Shown in pieces: positions 15,457-22,113 of a DNA stretch of 39,235 nt. Source of the DNA: a virus; IMG/VR virus record IMGVR_UViG_3300023245_001181, positions 1-39,235 of that record; one strand, given 5' to 3'. Position 1 is the first letter of the stretch, and every line of letters starts with the position of its first letter. Under the pieces are notes generated by a model that was not told where the DNA came from, searched no databases, and was given only the letters and a program-made list of their open reading frames with translations. A program made the position numbers and the translations under genes.

Positions 15457-17094
15457 ATGAGTGAAGATCTTGGAGCATTAGCCCTACAGAAACTTGAAGA
15501 AGTACAGAAAGAGGCTAGAAAATATTACTCATACGAACAAGCCGTCAAACTCACTCTTAATAGCATCTACGGGGCTTTTGGTAATGAGCATTTTTTTTTT
15601 TACAACGTAGATATAGCAGAAACTATAACACTTCAAGGTAAAGATGCAATTCTTTATAGTGAGGAACTAATCAACAAATACTTTACACATTATTGGCATA
15701 ACGATACTATAGCACATGAAGCTATGGGAGTCAAAGTCAAAGTTAAAGTTAAAGATCCTGTTGGGATCTATATTGATACGGATTCTATTGTTGGAAATTC
15801 AACAATCAGATTAAGTGATGGCAGGGAAATTTCAGTAAAAGATCTATATAATGAAGGAGTAGAGGATATGGGATCTACTTTAAACGGCCACGAATCAGTA
15901 TCGTGTAAAACTGGAGTACTAAACTGGTCCAAAGAAAAAGAACTTTATTACGTACCAGTAGCAAGAGTTATAAGACATAAAGTTTCAAAGAAGAAGTGGA
16001 AGCTTAAGACTAAGTCGGGTAAAGAAATCATTGTAACAAATGATCACTCTATGATAGTATTTAGAGACGGTATACAGCTTGAAATTAAACCAAGCAATAT
16101 ATCGTATACTGATAAAATACTAACTATTCTAAAGAGATCCGAACTACTAAACGAAGAATATACTATAGAAGAAATTGATACGATAGAATGTATCGGAGAT
16201 TTTGATGATGAATATGTATATGACATTGAAGTAGATGATGATACGCACACATTTATAGCAAATGATATACTTGTTCATAATTCAATCTATATGAAATTCG
16301 AAGAAGTAATTGAAAGCACAGATTGGGAAGGTGACGAAAAGACATTCATTCTAAAGCTATACAATGCTAGGTTAAAGGGATTTATCGAAAAGATAATGCA
16401 AAAATATGCAGACGATAATAATGCGGAGAACTTCTTGAGTTTTGAACTAGAATCAATTGCGAAGAATGCAATATGGTTAGCCAAGAAAAATTATATGCAG
16501 AATATAGTTTGGCATGATCCTGATCTCCACTACGATGAATTGACTAAAATTAGTGCAAAGGGATTTGATATCATTAAAGGTTCGGCTCCGTTATTCGCTC
16601 GTGAGAAACTGAAAACTCTAATTACTTTTATATTCTCAAAGCCGAAGTTCCAAATGAAAGAGTTTGCTGAAATTCTTAAAGAAATGAAGAGGGAGTTCAA
16701 ATTAGCAAACATAGATCATATCTGTATGTCAAAGAATGTAAACAATTACCAAAAATACATTCTTAATGACTACGAAGAATTTGAATTTGGTTTAAGATGT
16801 CCAATGGGTGTAAGAGCAGCTGGGTATCACAATTACCTTCTTAATAATTCTGAGCATAAGAAGAAATATCAATGTGTAGGTAATGGTGAAAAGCTAAAGA
16901 TATATCATAGTACCGATAAAGCATGTGACATATTTGCTTACGCGCCAGGTGACTACCCATACGAAATTGCACCACCTATCGATTACGATGTACAGTTTGA
17001 AAAGACAATTCTGGATCCAATCAATAGAGTTCTCAAGGCTATGAGTTATAAGGGATTTAACCGCAATTTGATTTATGTGACTGGAGTATTTTAA
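15457..17094 (+). CDS. 43B: DNA polymerase family B, C-terminal half (gp43B) containing a mini-intein
   Basis: The 545-aa precursor begins in the fingers (MSEDLGALALQKLEEVQK). It carries motif B KLTLNSIYGAFG at residues 31-42 and motif C, whose YIDTD/SIYMKF sequence is interrupted by a 166-aa intein at residues 110-275. The palm and thumb follow. Without the intein the part is 379 aa; added to the 471-aa N-half this gives 850 aa, near T4 gp43 (898 aa). Both halves are needed for activity: motif A is in the N-half and motifs B and C are here. The ATG start gives no overlap with the N-half. The N-half gene is 12.5 kb upstream. An 11-T run at 15591-15601 encodes the FFF after motif B. Confidence 0.93.
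   Translation: MSEDLGALALQKLEEVQKEARKYYSYEQAVKLTLNSIYGAFGNEHFFFYNVDIAETITLQGKDAILYSEELINKYFTHYWHNDTIAHEAMGVKVKVKVKDPVGIYIDTDSIVGNSTIRLSDGREISVKDLYNEGVEDMGSTLNGHESVSCKTGVLNWSKEKELYYVPVARVIRHKVSKKKWKLKTKSGKEIIVTNDHSMIVFRDGIQLEIKPSNISYTDKILTILKRSELLNEEYTIEEIDTIECIGDFDDEYVYDIEVDDDTHTFIANDILVHNSIYMKFEEVIESTDWEGDEKTFILKLYNARLKGFIEKIMQKYADDNNAENFLSFELESIAKNAIWLAKKNYMQNIVWHDPDLHYDELTKISAKGFDIIKGSAPLFAREKLKTLITFIFSKPKFQMKEFAEILKEMKREFKLANIDHICMSKNVNNYQKYILNDYEEFEFGLRCPMGVRAAGYHNYLLNNSEHKKKYQCVGNGEKLKIYHSTDKACDIFAYAPGDYPYEIAPPIDYDVQFEKTILDPINRVLKAMSYKGFNRNLIYVTGVF
15784..16281 (+). mobile_element. Mini-intein in DNA polymerase motif C
   Basis: The 166-aa element starts at Ser (SIVGNSTIRLSDGREISVKD, a block A with Ser in place of Cys). 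It has a block B with T-N-D-H (IIVTNDHSMIV), block F YDIEVDDDTHTF and block G ILVHN, and is followed by Ser+1. Removing it restores YIDTDSIYMKF, the catalytic motif C. There is no room for a LAGLIDADG or HNH endonuclease, so it is a mini-intein and depends on splicing for polymerase function. The catalytic-site location matches the known preference of inteins for conserved active-site positions. Confidence 0.92.
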
Positions 17095-17100
17095 GAACAG

Positions 17101-17578
17101 ATGATAAGACCAGCTTTTAGCGAACATAAGTCAAAGTTATTTGTTCTTATAGTTGCTTTGTTTACAACTATTGGCCTTCCACTTATTATACAAGATTTAT
17201 ATAGCTTGTCAAGCGCTTGGAATACAATGTGGCACCCCCTTTTTTATACTTTCGAATGCTATCATTTCATATTACATGTACTCAGCTCAAAAATGGAAGA
17301 TCTCTGCTCTACTATTACTAGCATTAACAGCATTCTCTATTGAAATGTATAGAGATGTACATTATTTCGTTGCAGTATTATTCTTCTTAAGTTGTGTTAG
17401 ACCAATCATATTAAATAAAAAACTACGCGTATATTCAATACCATACATACTATCACTATTCTTATTTGTATGGAACATTATGATAGCAGAAATAATTTCA
17501 ATTTTAGTACTACTACTATATCATGGTCATTTGCTTTACTTAGCGTGGTCAATAAATAATAAAAGGCATCGGCGATGA
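17101..17578 (+). pseudogene. Small multi-pass membrane protein with an apparent frameshift
   Basis: The frame starting ATG at 17101 (MIRPAFSEHKSKLFVLIVAL) encodes one hydrophobic helix and reads well up to WNTMWHPLF. From there the membrane-protein pattern continues in the next frame (ILSNAIISYYMYSAQKWK...) to the TGA at 17576-17578. The switch falls at a C5T6 tract (17235-17245); one base fewer there would give a single 158-aa protein with about four or five membrane segments. This is either a sequencing/assembly error, a slippage (phase-variable or programmed +1) site, or a real mutation. It overlaps the next gene by ATGA and leads the secreted-protein cassette. Function is unknown. Confidence 0.55.
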
Positions 17579-18183
17579 GATTACTATTTTTATTTTTACT
17601 GGTTCCAATGTTATCATTTAGCCAATGTATCGTAACTGACAATGTTGTAGTTACACCTCTTCCGATTAGCGGAACTTATCAACCTGGACAGACTATAACG
17701 TTCACTTATACGATTACAGATTATAATGGCCTTTCAGTTAACTGGCTTCACGGTATTGTTCCTACTTTGGGTTCAGGTTGGAACGTAGGATCATTAGCAC
17801 CAACAGGAATACCTACAAATGCAACTGGAAGTGGAGAATGGATCTGGGTTACTAATGTTACTTCATCTGCAACTGAGAATACAGTTGCTGGACCTGGATG
17901 GTTTTACGATACACCAAGTGGTGGTCCTCCTTTAGATGGAGATCCTGGAAATAATTGGGGCGATGGATTAACTGGTCCTTGGACCTTCCAATGGGAGATT
18001 ACTGTCGGAGATTGTCCACCTAATGCAAATGGAGATGATCTAAGTGTTATTATAGAAAACTACGCAGATGGGGAGACTGGAAGCTGGATAAATTTAGACT
18101 GTCAGATGGATCCTAATGAAACTTTCTTAGCAACTGTTGAATGCTGTGTACCAGTTTTAACTCCACCGATCTTTCACAATTGA
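17575..18183 (+). CDS. Secreted protein of flavobacterial type, unknown function
   Basis: This 202-aa protein opens with a signal peptide (MRLLFLFLLVPMLSFSQ) of the flavobacterial style, with cleavage likely around SFSQ|C. The mature part is beta-rich and polar, with many Gly, Asn and Trp residues (GPGWFYDTPSGGPPLDGDPG, GPWTFQWEITVGDCPP) and several paired cysteines. The middle resembles domains of Bacteroidetes surface proteins. It ends VPVLTPPIFHN, with no T9SS sorting domain. It begins within the stop of the membrane gene (ATGA) and is followed by a late-type promoter element. It should be exported to the periplasm or beyond. A function in host-surface alteration or superinfection exclusion would be a guess. 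Confidence 0.6.
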   Translation: MRLLFLFLLVPMLSFSQCIVTDNVVVTPLPISGTYQPGQTITFTYTITDYNGLSVNWLHGIVPTLGSGWNVGSLAPTGIPTNATGSGEWIWVTNVTSSATENTVAGPGWFYDTPSGGPPLDGDPGNNWGDGLTGPWTFQWEITVGDCPPNANGDDLSVIIENYADGETGSWINLDCQMDPNETFLATVECCVPVLTPPIFHN

Positions 18184-18189
18184 TATATA
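18182..18189 (+). promoter_or_regulatory. Late-promoter-like element GATATATA
   Basis: The element overlaps the TGA of the preceding gene and ends 19 nt before the ATG at 18209, the spacing seen for the other copies. The downstream run of four genes (to 19990) is tightly overlapped, so one transcript may cover all of it. Confidence 0.5.
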
Positions 18190-18208
18190 CTCTAAACAAC
18201 TATTCTAT

Positions 18209-18763
18209 ATGAAATTAATTTATCAACCTCAGAGTTTAATTGACCGCGCATTGGCTCATGCCTTTATAACTAAGGCAGAATCAAAGTCTAAAGATGCAAA
18301 AGCCGCAGCTGAAGAGCAAGCAGAGGAAACATCAGCTAACTGGCCAGAAGGCAATGGATTCGGTTCATCTGATTTCACATACGAACTCAAAGGATTTTTA
18401 AATATGATGGGGAAGAAAACTGAATTTAAGAATGGTCGCCTCGTATTAGTTAAAGAATCTATCAATGAGCTTAAATCATTCGAAGAATTTATCAAAGAAT
18501 CTTTAACTGAAGATGCCAAACTTGTAAACGAAGGACGTGCCAGATTTTGGATCGAGACTTGGTACGATGGTGGAAAAACTCAATTCTTAGGTTCAGACGG
18601 AACTGGCTATACAACAAAGATGCCAACAGATAAAGATTTTGATCAACGAGAAGTACATATCAGAAGTCTTGTAAAAATCAAACCATTCCTAAAGGGTAGT
18701 GTGATATTTAAAGTTACTAATTCTGATGGTAAGGTTTTAAAAACAAAAGAAGTAACGATATGA
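18209..18763 (+). CDS. Putative internal head protein with mid-protein capsid-targeting motif
   Basis: This 184-aa protein is of unknown function. Residues 1-87 are polar with an Ala/Glu/Lys-rich helix (SKSKDAKAAAEEQAEETSAN). The segment NELKSFEEFIKESLTED around residues 90-106 matches the capsid-targeting pattern of the neighbouring genes, and the remainder (RARFWIETWYDGGKTQF...) is beta-rich. There is no in-frame start codon directly before the motif. It therefore looks like fusion of an upstream segment to a leader-bearing protein, or a gp21-type cleavage site used to release a C-terminal domain. It overlaps the next gene, which has the same motif at its N-terminus, by ATGA. Confidence 0.45.
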   Translation: MKLIYQPQSLIDRALAHAFITKAESKSKDAKAAAEEQAEETSANWPEGNGFGSSDFTYELKGFLNMMGKKTEFKNGRLVLVKESINELKSFEEFIKESLTEDAKLVNEGRARFWIETWYDGGKTQFLGSDGTGYTTKMPTDKDFDQREVHIRSLVKIKPFLKGSVIFKVTNSDGKVLKTKEVTI

Positions 18764-19074
18764 TTTCCTTTAATGAATTTATAAACGAAATGGCCGTTTC
18801 GTGGGATAATATGAAATTCCAAGTTTCTATCAATGACCAAAATGGTATGACTGTTTCATTTATTCCTGATGGTAAAACATTAGATGCTGCATCAAAAGAT
18901 ATCCTGGCTGAACGTATACACGATAGATTAATACATTCTATGCCAATCTTAGCACAAGCTTTGGAATATGATTCAAGAGCATCAGGTGCAGGGATCGTAT
19001 TCAAATTTGATAAGCACAACTACGCAGAAAGTCTAACGAGATCACTCAAGTCTAACTATAAAAAGCCAAAGTAA
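18760..19074 (+). CDS. Putative internal head protein with capsid-targeting leader
   Basis: This 104-aa protein begins MISFNEFINEM, an excellent fit to the T4 capsid-targeting leader (MKTYQEFIAEA) with predicted cleavage after E10. The mature part would be about 94 aa, with mixed alpha/beta character and a basic C-terminus (SLTRSLKSNYKKPK) that could bind DNA. Start ATGA overlaps the previous gene, and the stop overlaps the next start (TAATG). In T4, such internal proteins are injected with the DNA, and one (IPI*) inhibits a host restriction enzyme. Whether this one has such a role is unknown. Confidence 0.6.
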   Translation: MISFNEFINEMAVSWDNMKFQVSINDQNGMTVSFIPDGKTLDAASKDILAERIHDRLIHSMPILAQALEYDSRASGAGIVFKFDKHNYAESLTRSLKSNYKKPK

Positions 19075-19427
19075 TGAAAAACATACTTCTAATAATAGCA
19101 TTTACAGTAATTGCGTCTTTCATTTCGACTGATGTATTTTCACAAGCACTTCCATGTCCACACTTTATATGTGAATTGGATCCAAATTTAACTACTTACG
19201 CCGTAGCAAACACTCCAGGCTCTACGTATTTGTGGACCGTAATTGGCGGTCTTATAGCTTCTGGTAACGGTAGTAGCAGTATCGAAGTTGATTGGTCAGC
19301 AGTTGTTCCTGGAATTTACGAAGTTGAAATAATTGAAACAGATGCAAATGGCTGTGATGGTGACCCGGTACTCTGCGATGTTACGATCAACCCAACTCCG
19401 ATCACAGGTGTAATAACTCATGACTAA
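19074..19427 (+). CDS. Secreted PKD-like-domain protein
   Basis: This 117-aa protein has a clear signal peptide (MKNILLIIAFTVIASFIS) with likely cleavage near DVFSQ|A. The mature part is one PKD/Ig-like domain: YLWTVIGGLIASGNGSSSIE, VDWSAVVPGIYEV and ETDANGCDGDPVLCDVTI. That pattern (W-x-V-x-G-G ... S-I-x-V-D-W ... G-x-Y-x-V) is frequent in flavobacterial extracellular proteins. It ends TPITGVITHD, without a sorting domain. It is joined to its neighbours by TAATG overlaps on both sides and sits directly before the T9SS-domain gene. It may pair with that protein or act as a separate exported factor. Confidence 0.6.
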   Translation: MKNILLIIAFTVIASFISTDVFSQALPCPHFICELDPNLTTYAVANTPGSTYLWTVIGGLIASGNGSSSIEVDWSAVVPGIYEVEIIETDANGCDGDPVLCDVTINPTPITGVITHD

Positions 19428-19990
19428 TGTTCAAGTGGCTAATTGTATTTCTGTTCTTTCCTCTTTGGGCATCTGGCCAATTTTTTCATCAAATACCAGA
19501 CTGCTATAATGATATAGAACCTGTTCAGTATAACATTGAACAAAATCCAGTTTTAGAATATTCTTACGAAATTGTTGGTGGTACAATATTATCAACTGAT
19601 GAAGGCGGAGTTTTAGTTGACTGGCTTTCAGCCGGCCAGCTTATCGTAATCAGTACTAGCGATTTAGGATGTGCTTCTAATTCAACATTGATCATGGAAT
19701 TAATTCCATGCAATGAAACTACATTCTATGTACCTAACACGTTTACTCCGAATAATGATCTTATAAATGACAGCTTCACCCCTAAAGGTACTAACTACAA
19801 GTATTATGAAATGTCGGTTTACAACCGCTGGGGAGAGCAAGTTTACTTCACTCGTAGCATTATGAATGGATGGGATGGTACATTCAAAGGTAGATTATGT
19901 CCTAGTGATGTGTATGTCTATCTAATTGTCTACCTAGATTACAAGAATTACTATCAACCAATTAGTGGCAAGTTAATCCTTATGAGGTAA
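19427..19990 (+). CDS. Secreted protein with T9SS type B C-terminal sorting domain
   Basis: This 187-aa protein has a signal peptide (MFKWLIVFLFFPLWASGQ). A small Ig/PKD-like segment follows (SYEIVGGTILSTDEGGVLV, then DWLSAG). From about residue 103 it has a full gliding-motility-type C-terminal domain: NTFTPNNDLINDSFTPKG, YYEMSVYNRWGEQVYFT, GWDGTFKGRLCPSDVYVYLI, ending GKLILMR. This is the type B sorting signal of the Bacteroidetes type IX secretion system (F-T-P-N-x-D-x-x-N-D; Y-N-R-W-G; W-D-G-x-x-x-G). The protein should pass Sec and then the host T9SS to the cell exterior. It is the last gene of the overlapping cassette. The T9SS call is strong; its role for the phage is unknown. Confidence 0.85.
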   Translation: MFKWLIVFLFFPLWASGQFFHQIPDCYNDIEPVQYNIEQNPVLEYSYEIVGGTILSTDEGGVLVDWLSAGQLIVISTSDLGCASNSTLIMELIPCNETTFYVPNTFTPNNDLINDSFTPKGTNYKYYEMSVYNRWGEQVYFTRSIMNGWDGTFKGRLCPSDVYVYLIVYLDYKNYYQPISGKLILMR

Positions 19991-20031
19991 ACAAAGTACC
20001 CAACTTTCCATATAAAACAAAAACTACTTAT

Positions 20032-20985
20032 ATGGCAGGTAAACAATACTCCTTCACCGAATTGAATAAAGAGATGAACAAAATCTCTGAATATGGTGAT
20101 ACAATGGATAAGTCAACTATTTCAGAAATTGACCACTACATCCCAACAGGCAATTATATGTTAAATATGTGTTTGACTGGATCCTTATTTAAAGGCTATC
20201 CAAACAACAGAGCCGTGGCTCTCGCTGGCATTTCAGGAGCTGGCAAAACCTTTTTGACACTTAATGGTGTTAGAGAAGCACAGCAAATGGGTTACAGTGT
20301 AGTATATTATGACTCAGAAAACGCAGTAGATAGGACCCTTGTTGAAAAGTTTGGAATTGACACAAAGTTATTCAGATACGAACCGTGTAATACTGTTCAG
20401 GAATTTAGAACTTCTGTAACTGCTATTACTGATGTTCTAATTGAACAGAAGAATAAGGGCATTGAACTACCAAAGATCATGATTATTTTAGATTCAGCTG
20501 GTAACTTAGCAACCCAGAAAGAAATTGATGATGCTAAATCCGGAAGTAATAAAGCAGATATGACAAGAGCAAAGCTTCTGAAATCAACATTTAGAATTCT
20601 AATGACCAAACTCGGAATTTGTAAGATTCCTCTCATATTCACAAATCATACTTATATGACTACTGATTTATTTGCTAAGCAGGTCGGAGGAGGAGGCTGT
20701 CTTGTTCCTGGGTCTCTAGTTCTAATGGCAGATGACACATATTCAAAAATAGAGAATATCAACGATGGTGATTTAGTTAAGACATTATCTGGAGATAAGA
20801 AAATTGAAAAGACATGGACCTTTGATAAACCTACTTTTAATGTAGAATTTGAAGATGGTAGTGAACTTACATGTTCAGAAGATCACAGATTCTTTATTGG
20901 CAATGCTGATGATGATCCGTTGGATGATAACAACTGGGTTTTTGTAAAAGATCTAAACAAAGGTTCAGAAATATCTCAATATTGA
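20032..20985 (+). CDS. uvsX: UvsX recombinase N-terminal half fused to split intein N-half
   Basis: This 317-aa protein has residues 1-222 as the ATPase half of a T4 UvsX/RecA-type recombinase. Walker A is GISGAGKT at 66-73, YYDSENAVDR follows, and Walker B is IMIILDSAG. The sequence reaches the loop-2 glycines QVGGGG and then switches at C223 into an intein N-half, stopping with TGA. The remaining recombinase is encoded at 21994-22662, after a free-standing endonuclease gene. Trans-splicing would give GGGG-SGPEYAAS and a recombinase of about 404 aa (T4 UvsX is 391 aa). Start spacing fits an upstream CATATAAAA element. Confidence 0.93.
   Translation: MAGKQYSFTELNKEMNKISEYGDTMDKSTISEIDHYIPTGNYMLNMCLTGSLFKGYPNNRAVALAGISGAGKTFLTLNGVREAQQMGYSVVYYDSENAVDRTLVEKFGIDTKLFRYEPCNTVQEFRTSVTAITDVLIEQKNKGIELPKIMIILDSAGNLATQKEIDDAKSGSNKADMTRAKLLKSTFRILMTKLGICKIPLIFTNHTYMTTDLFAKQVGGGGCLVPGSLVLMADDTYSKIENINDGDLVKTLSGDKKIEKTWTFDKPTFNVEFEDGSELTCSEDHRFFIGNADDDPLDDNNWVFVKDLNKGSEISQY
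20698..20982 (+). mobile_element. Split intein, N-half (95 aa) in UvsX
   Basis: It begins CLVPGSLVLMADDTYSKIEN (block A with Cys1). A block B-like ELTCSEDHRFFIG follows, and it ends EISQY at a TGA. No block F or G is present on this polypeptide; these are on the 40-aa C-half at 21994-22113. The insertion point is the conserved glycine loop (DNA-binding loop 2) of the recombinase. Together the halves total 135 aa, a minimal splicing domain with no endonuclease. Confidence 0.92.
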
Positions 20986-20995
20986 GAGGTTAGTA

Positions 20996-21013
20996 GTGGA
21001 GGGATCCCTCCAC
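20996..21013 (+). repeat. 18-bp perfect palindrome between uvsX N-half and endonuclease gene
   Basis: GTGGAGGGATCCCTCCAC is a perfect palindrome, GC-rich in an AT-rich genome. As RNA it folds to a 7-bp stem with a GATC tetraloop. It lies 10 nt after the uvsX-N stop and 4 nt before the endonuclease promoter-like element. No T tract follows, so it is not a typical terminator; it may block read-through, stabilise the transcript end or bind a dimeric protein. Confidence 0.7.
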
Positions 21014-21017
21014 CACC

Positions 21018-21026
21018 GATATATAA
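21018..21026 (+). promoter_or_regulatory. Late-promoter-like element GATATATAA for the endonuclease gene
   Basis: An exact GATATATAA ends 15 nt before the endonuclease ATG. Its position just after the palindrome suggests the endonuclease is transcribed separately from uvsX. T4 homing endonuclease genes are often under late promoters. Confidence 0.55.
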
Positions 21027-21041
21027 TCTAAACATCTTAAT

Positions 21042-22046
21042 ATGAGTCATTCTTCCTCACGACATATAAATTCTACACGTACTATAAAAGAGTTTAAAAT
21101 TGTTTTACATGAATGTTTTAAAAACGTTAACTTACAGAATTCTGCTTTTATTGAGGATTTATTTTTATATATGTCTAAACTACAAATTAAAGGTCATGTT
21201 CATTTTATAGATACATGTTCTGCTTATTTTAAAACTAGACGAAATGGGAAGGGTGTATCTAAAATATCTAAAGACTATTGGTTATCTATGGGATGGTCTC
21301 TCGATGAAGCAATTAGATTTGTATCTGATCTTCAGAAGAAACGATCGCACTTTAATATAGATTATTGGTTAAACAAGGGGCTTACTCTCGAAAGGGCTAA
21401 ATTAGAAGTCAATCGAGTACAATCATATAATTCTAATAAGAGATATGAAAAATATACAAAGGCAGAGATATCCGAGCAGTCGGTATGGTCTAAGAAGCAT
21501 TGGCTAAATAAAGGTTTATCAGAAAAAGAAGCGGATTATGAAGTGAGTAAACGCAACTATAGCAAACGAGAATTTTGGAGTAGTGATTCTGAGTACGAAG
21601 AAATAAAAAAAATCATAGGCAAAAAAACTTCAGACTTTATAAAAGAAAATCCAGAATTATATAGCTCTTTTTTTGGATCGGTTTCAAAGGAAGAGATAGA
21701 ATTTTTTAAATACACCAAGTTAAAAATTCCAGGCATATTGCATAAACAGTTCATAGTTAATGTAAAAAAATCAAAAGAGTTAAATCCGGGTATTGTCAAA
21801 TACGATGGGTATATTAAGACCAGCCTTGGTATAATATTGATTGAATACGATGGCTTATATTGGCATAACCAAACCTATGATGAAATAAAAGACTCTGTTA
21901 CGCTTGGCATACGAGATGATATTCTAGGAATACTACGAATCTCATGCAAACAATACAAAACTAATAAGAAAAACATTATAAAATTAATTAATCATGGAAT
22001 TGAAAAAATTAAAAGTAAAGAAAGTAACAGAATTAAAATCTACTAA
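21042..22046 (+). CDS. Vsr-like homing endonuclease between the uvsX halves
   Basis: This 334-aa basic protein has at least three N-terminal repeats of about 40 residues built on (Y/H)-W-L-(S/N)-x-G-(L/W)-(S/T)-x-x-E-A (DYWLSMGWSLDEA, DYWLNKGLTLERA, KHWLNKGLSEKEA). These are likely DNA-recognition modules. The C-terminal domain (YDGYIKTSLGIILIEYDGLYWHN ... RDDILGILRISCKQYK, in two parts) resembles the very-short-patch-repair (Vsr/EDxHD) nuclease fold used by the endonucleases of fractured split-intein loci. It would cut intact uvsX alleles and spread the split. Its last 53 nt overlap the C-half gene in another frame. A GATATATAA element precedes it. The fold is inferred from motifs. Confidence 0.75.
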   Translation: MSHSSSRHINSTRTIKEFKIVLHECFKNVNLQNSAFIEDLFLYMSKLQIKGHVHFIDTCSAYFKTRRNGKGVSKISKDYWLSMGWSLDEAIRFVSDLQKKRSHFNIDYWLNKGLTLERAKLEVNRVQSYNSNKRYEKYTKAEISEQSVWSKKHWLNKGLSEKEADYEVSKRNYSKREFWSSDSEYEEIKKIIGKKTSDFIKENPELYSSFFGSVSKEEIEFFKYTKLKIPGILHKQFIVNVKKSKELNPGIVKYDGYIKTSLGIILIEYDGLYWHNQTYDEIKDSVTLGIRDDILGILRISCKQYKTNKKNIIKLINHGIEKIKSKESNRIKIY

Positions 22047-22113
22047 AGTACACGATTTAACTGTAGCAGATGTTCAGCATTATATAACTAACAACGGAGT
22101 AATACATCATAAC
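21994..22113 (+). mobile_element. Split intein, C-half (40 aa) in UvsX
   Basis: The segment MELKKLKVKKVTELKSTKVH leads into DLTVADVQHYITNNGVIHHN, a block F/G pair. The penultimate His and final Asn are followed by Ser+1 of the extein. A 40-aa C-half with a highly charged start is typical of natural split inteins, whose halves assemble by opposite charge; the N-half end is rather acidic (NADDDPLDDNN). Confidence 0.92.

Noticed and set aside
17153-17578. A 141-aa membrane protein starting with TTG at 17153
   Set aside because: Its first 30 residues lie under the more natural ATG-started frame from 17101, which begins 6 nt after the polymerase stop. A frame change at the C5T6 tract explains the data better.
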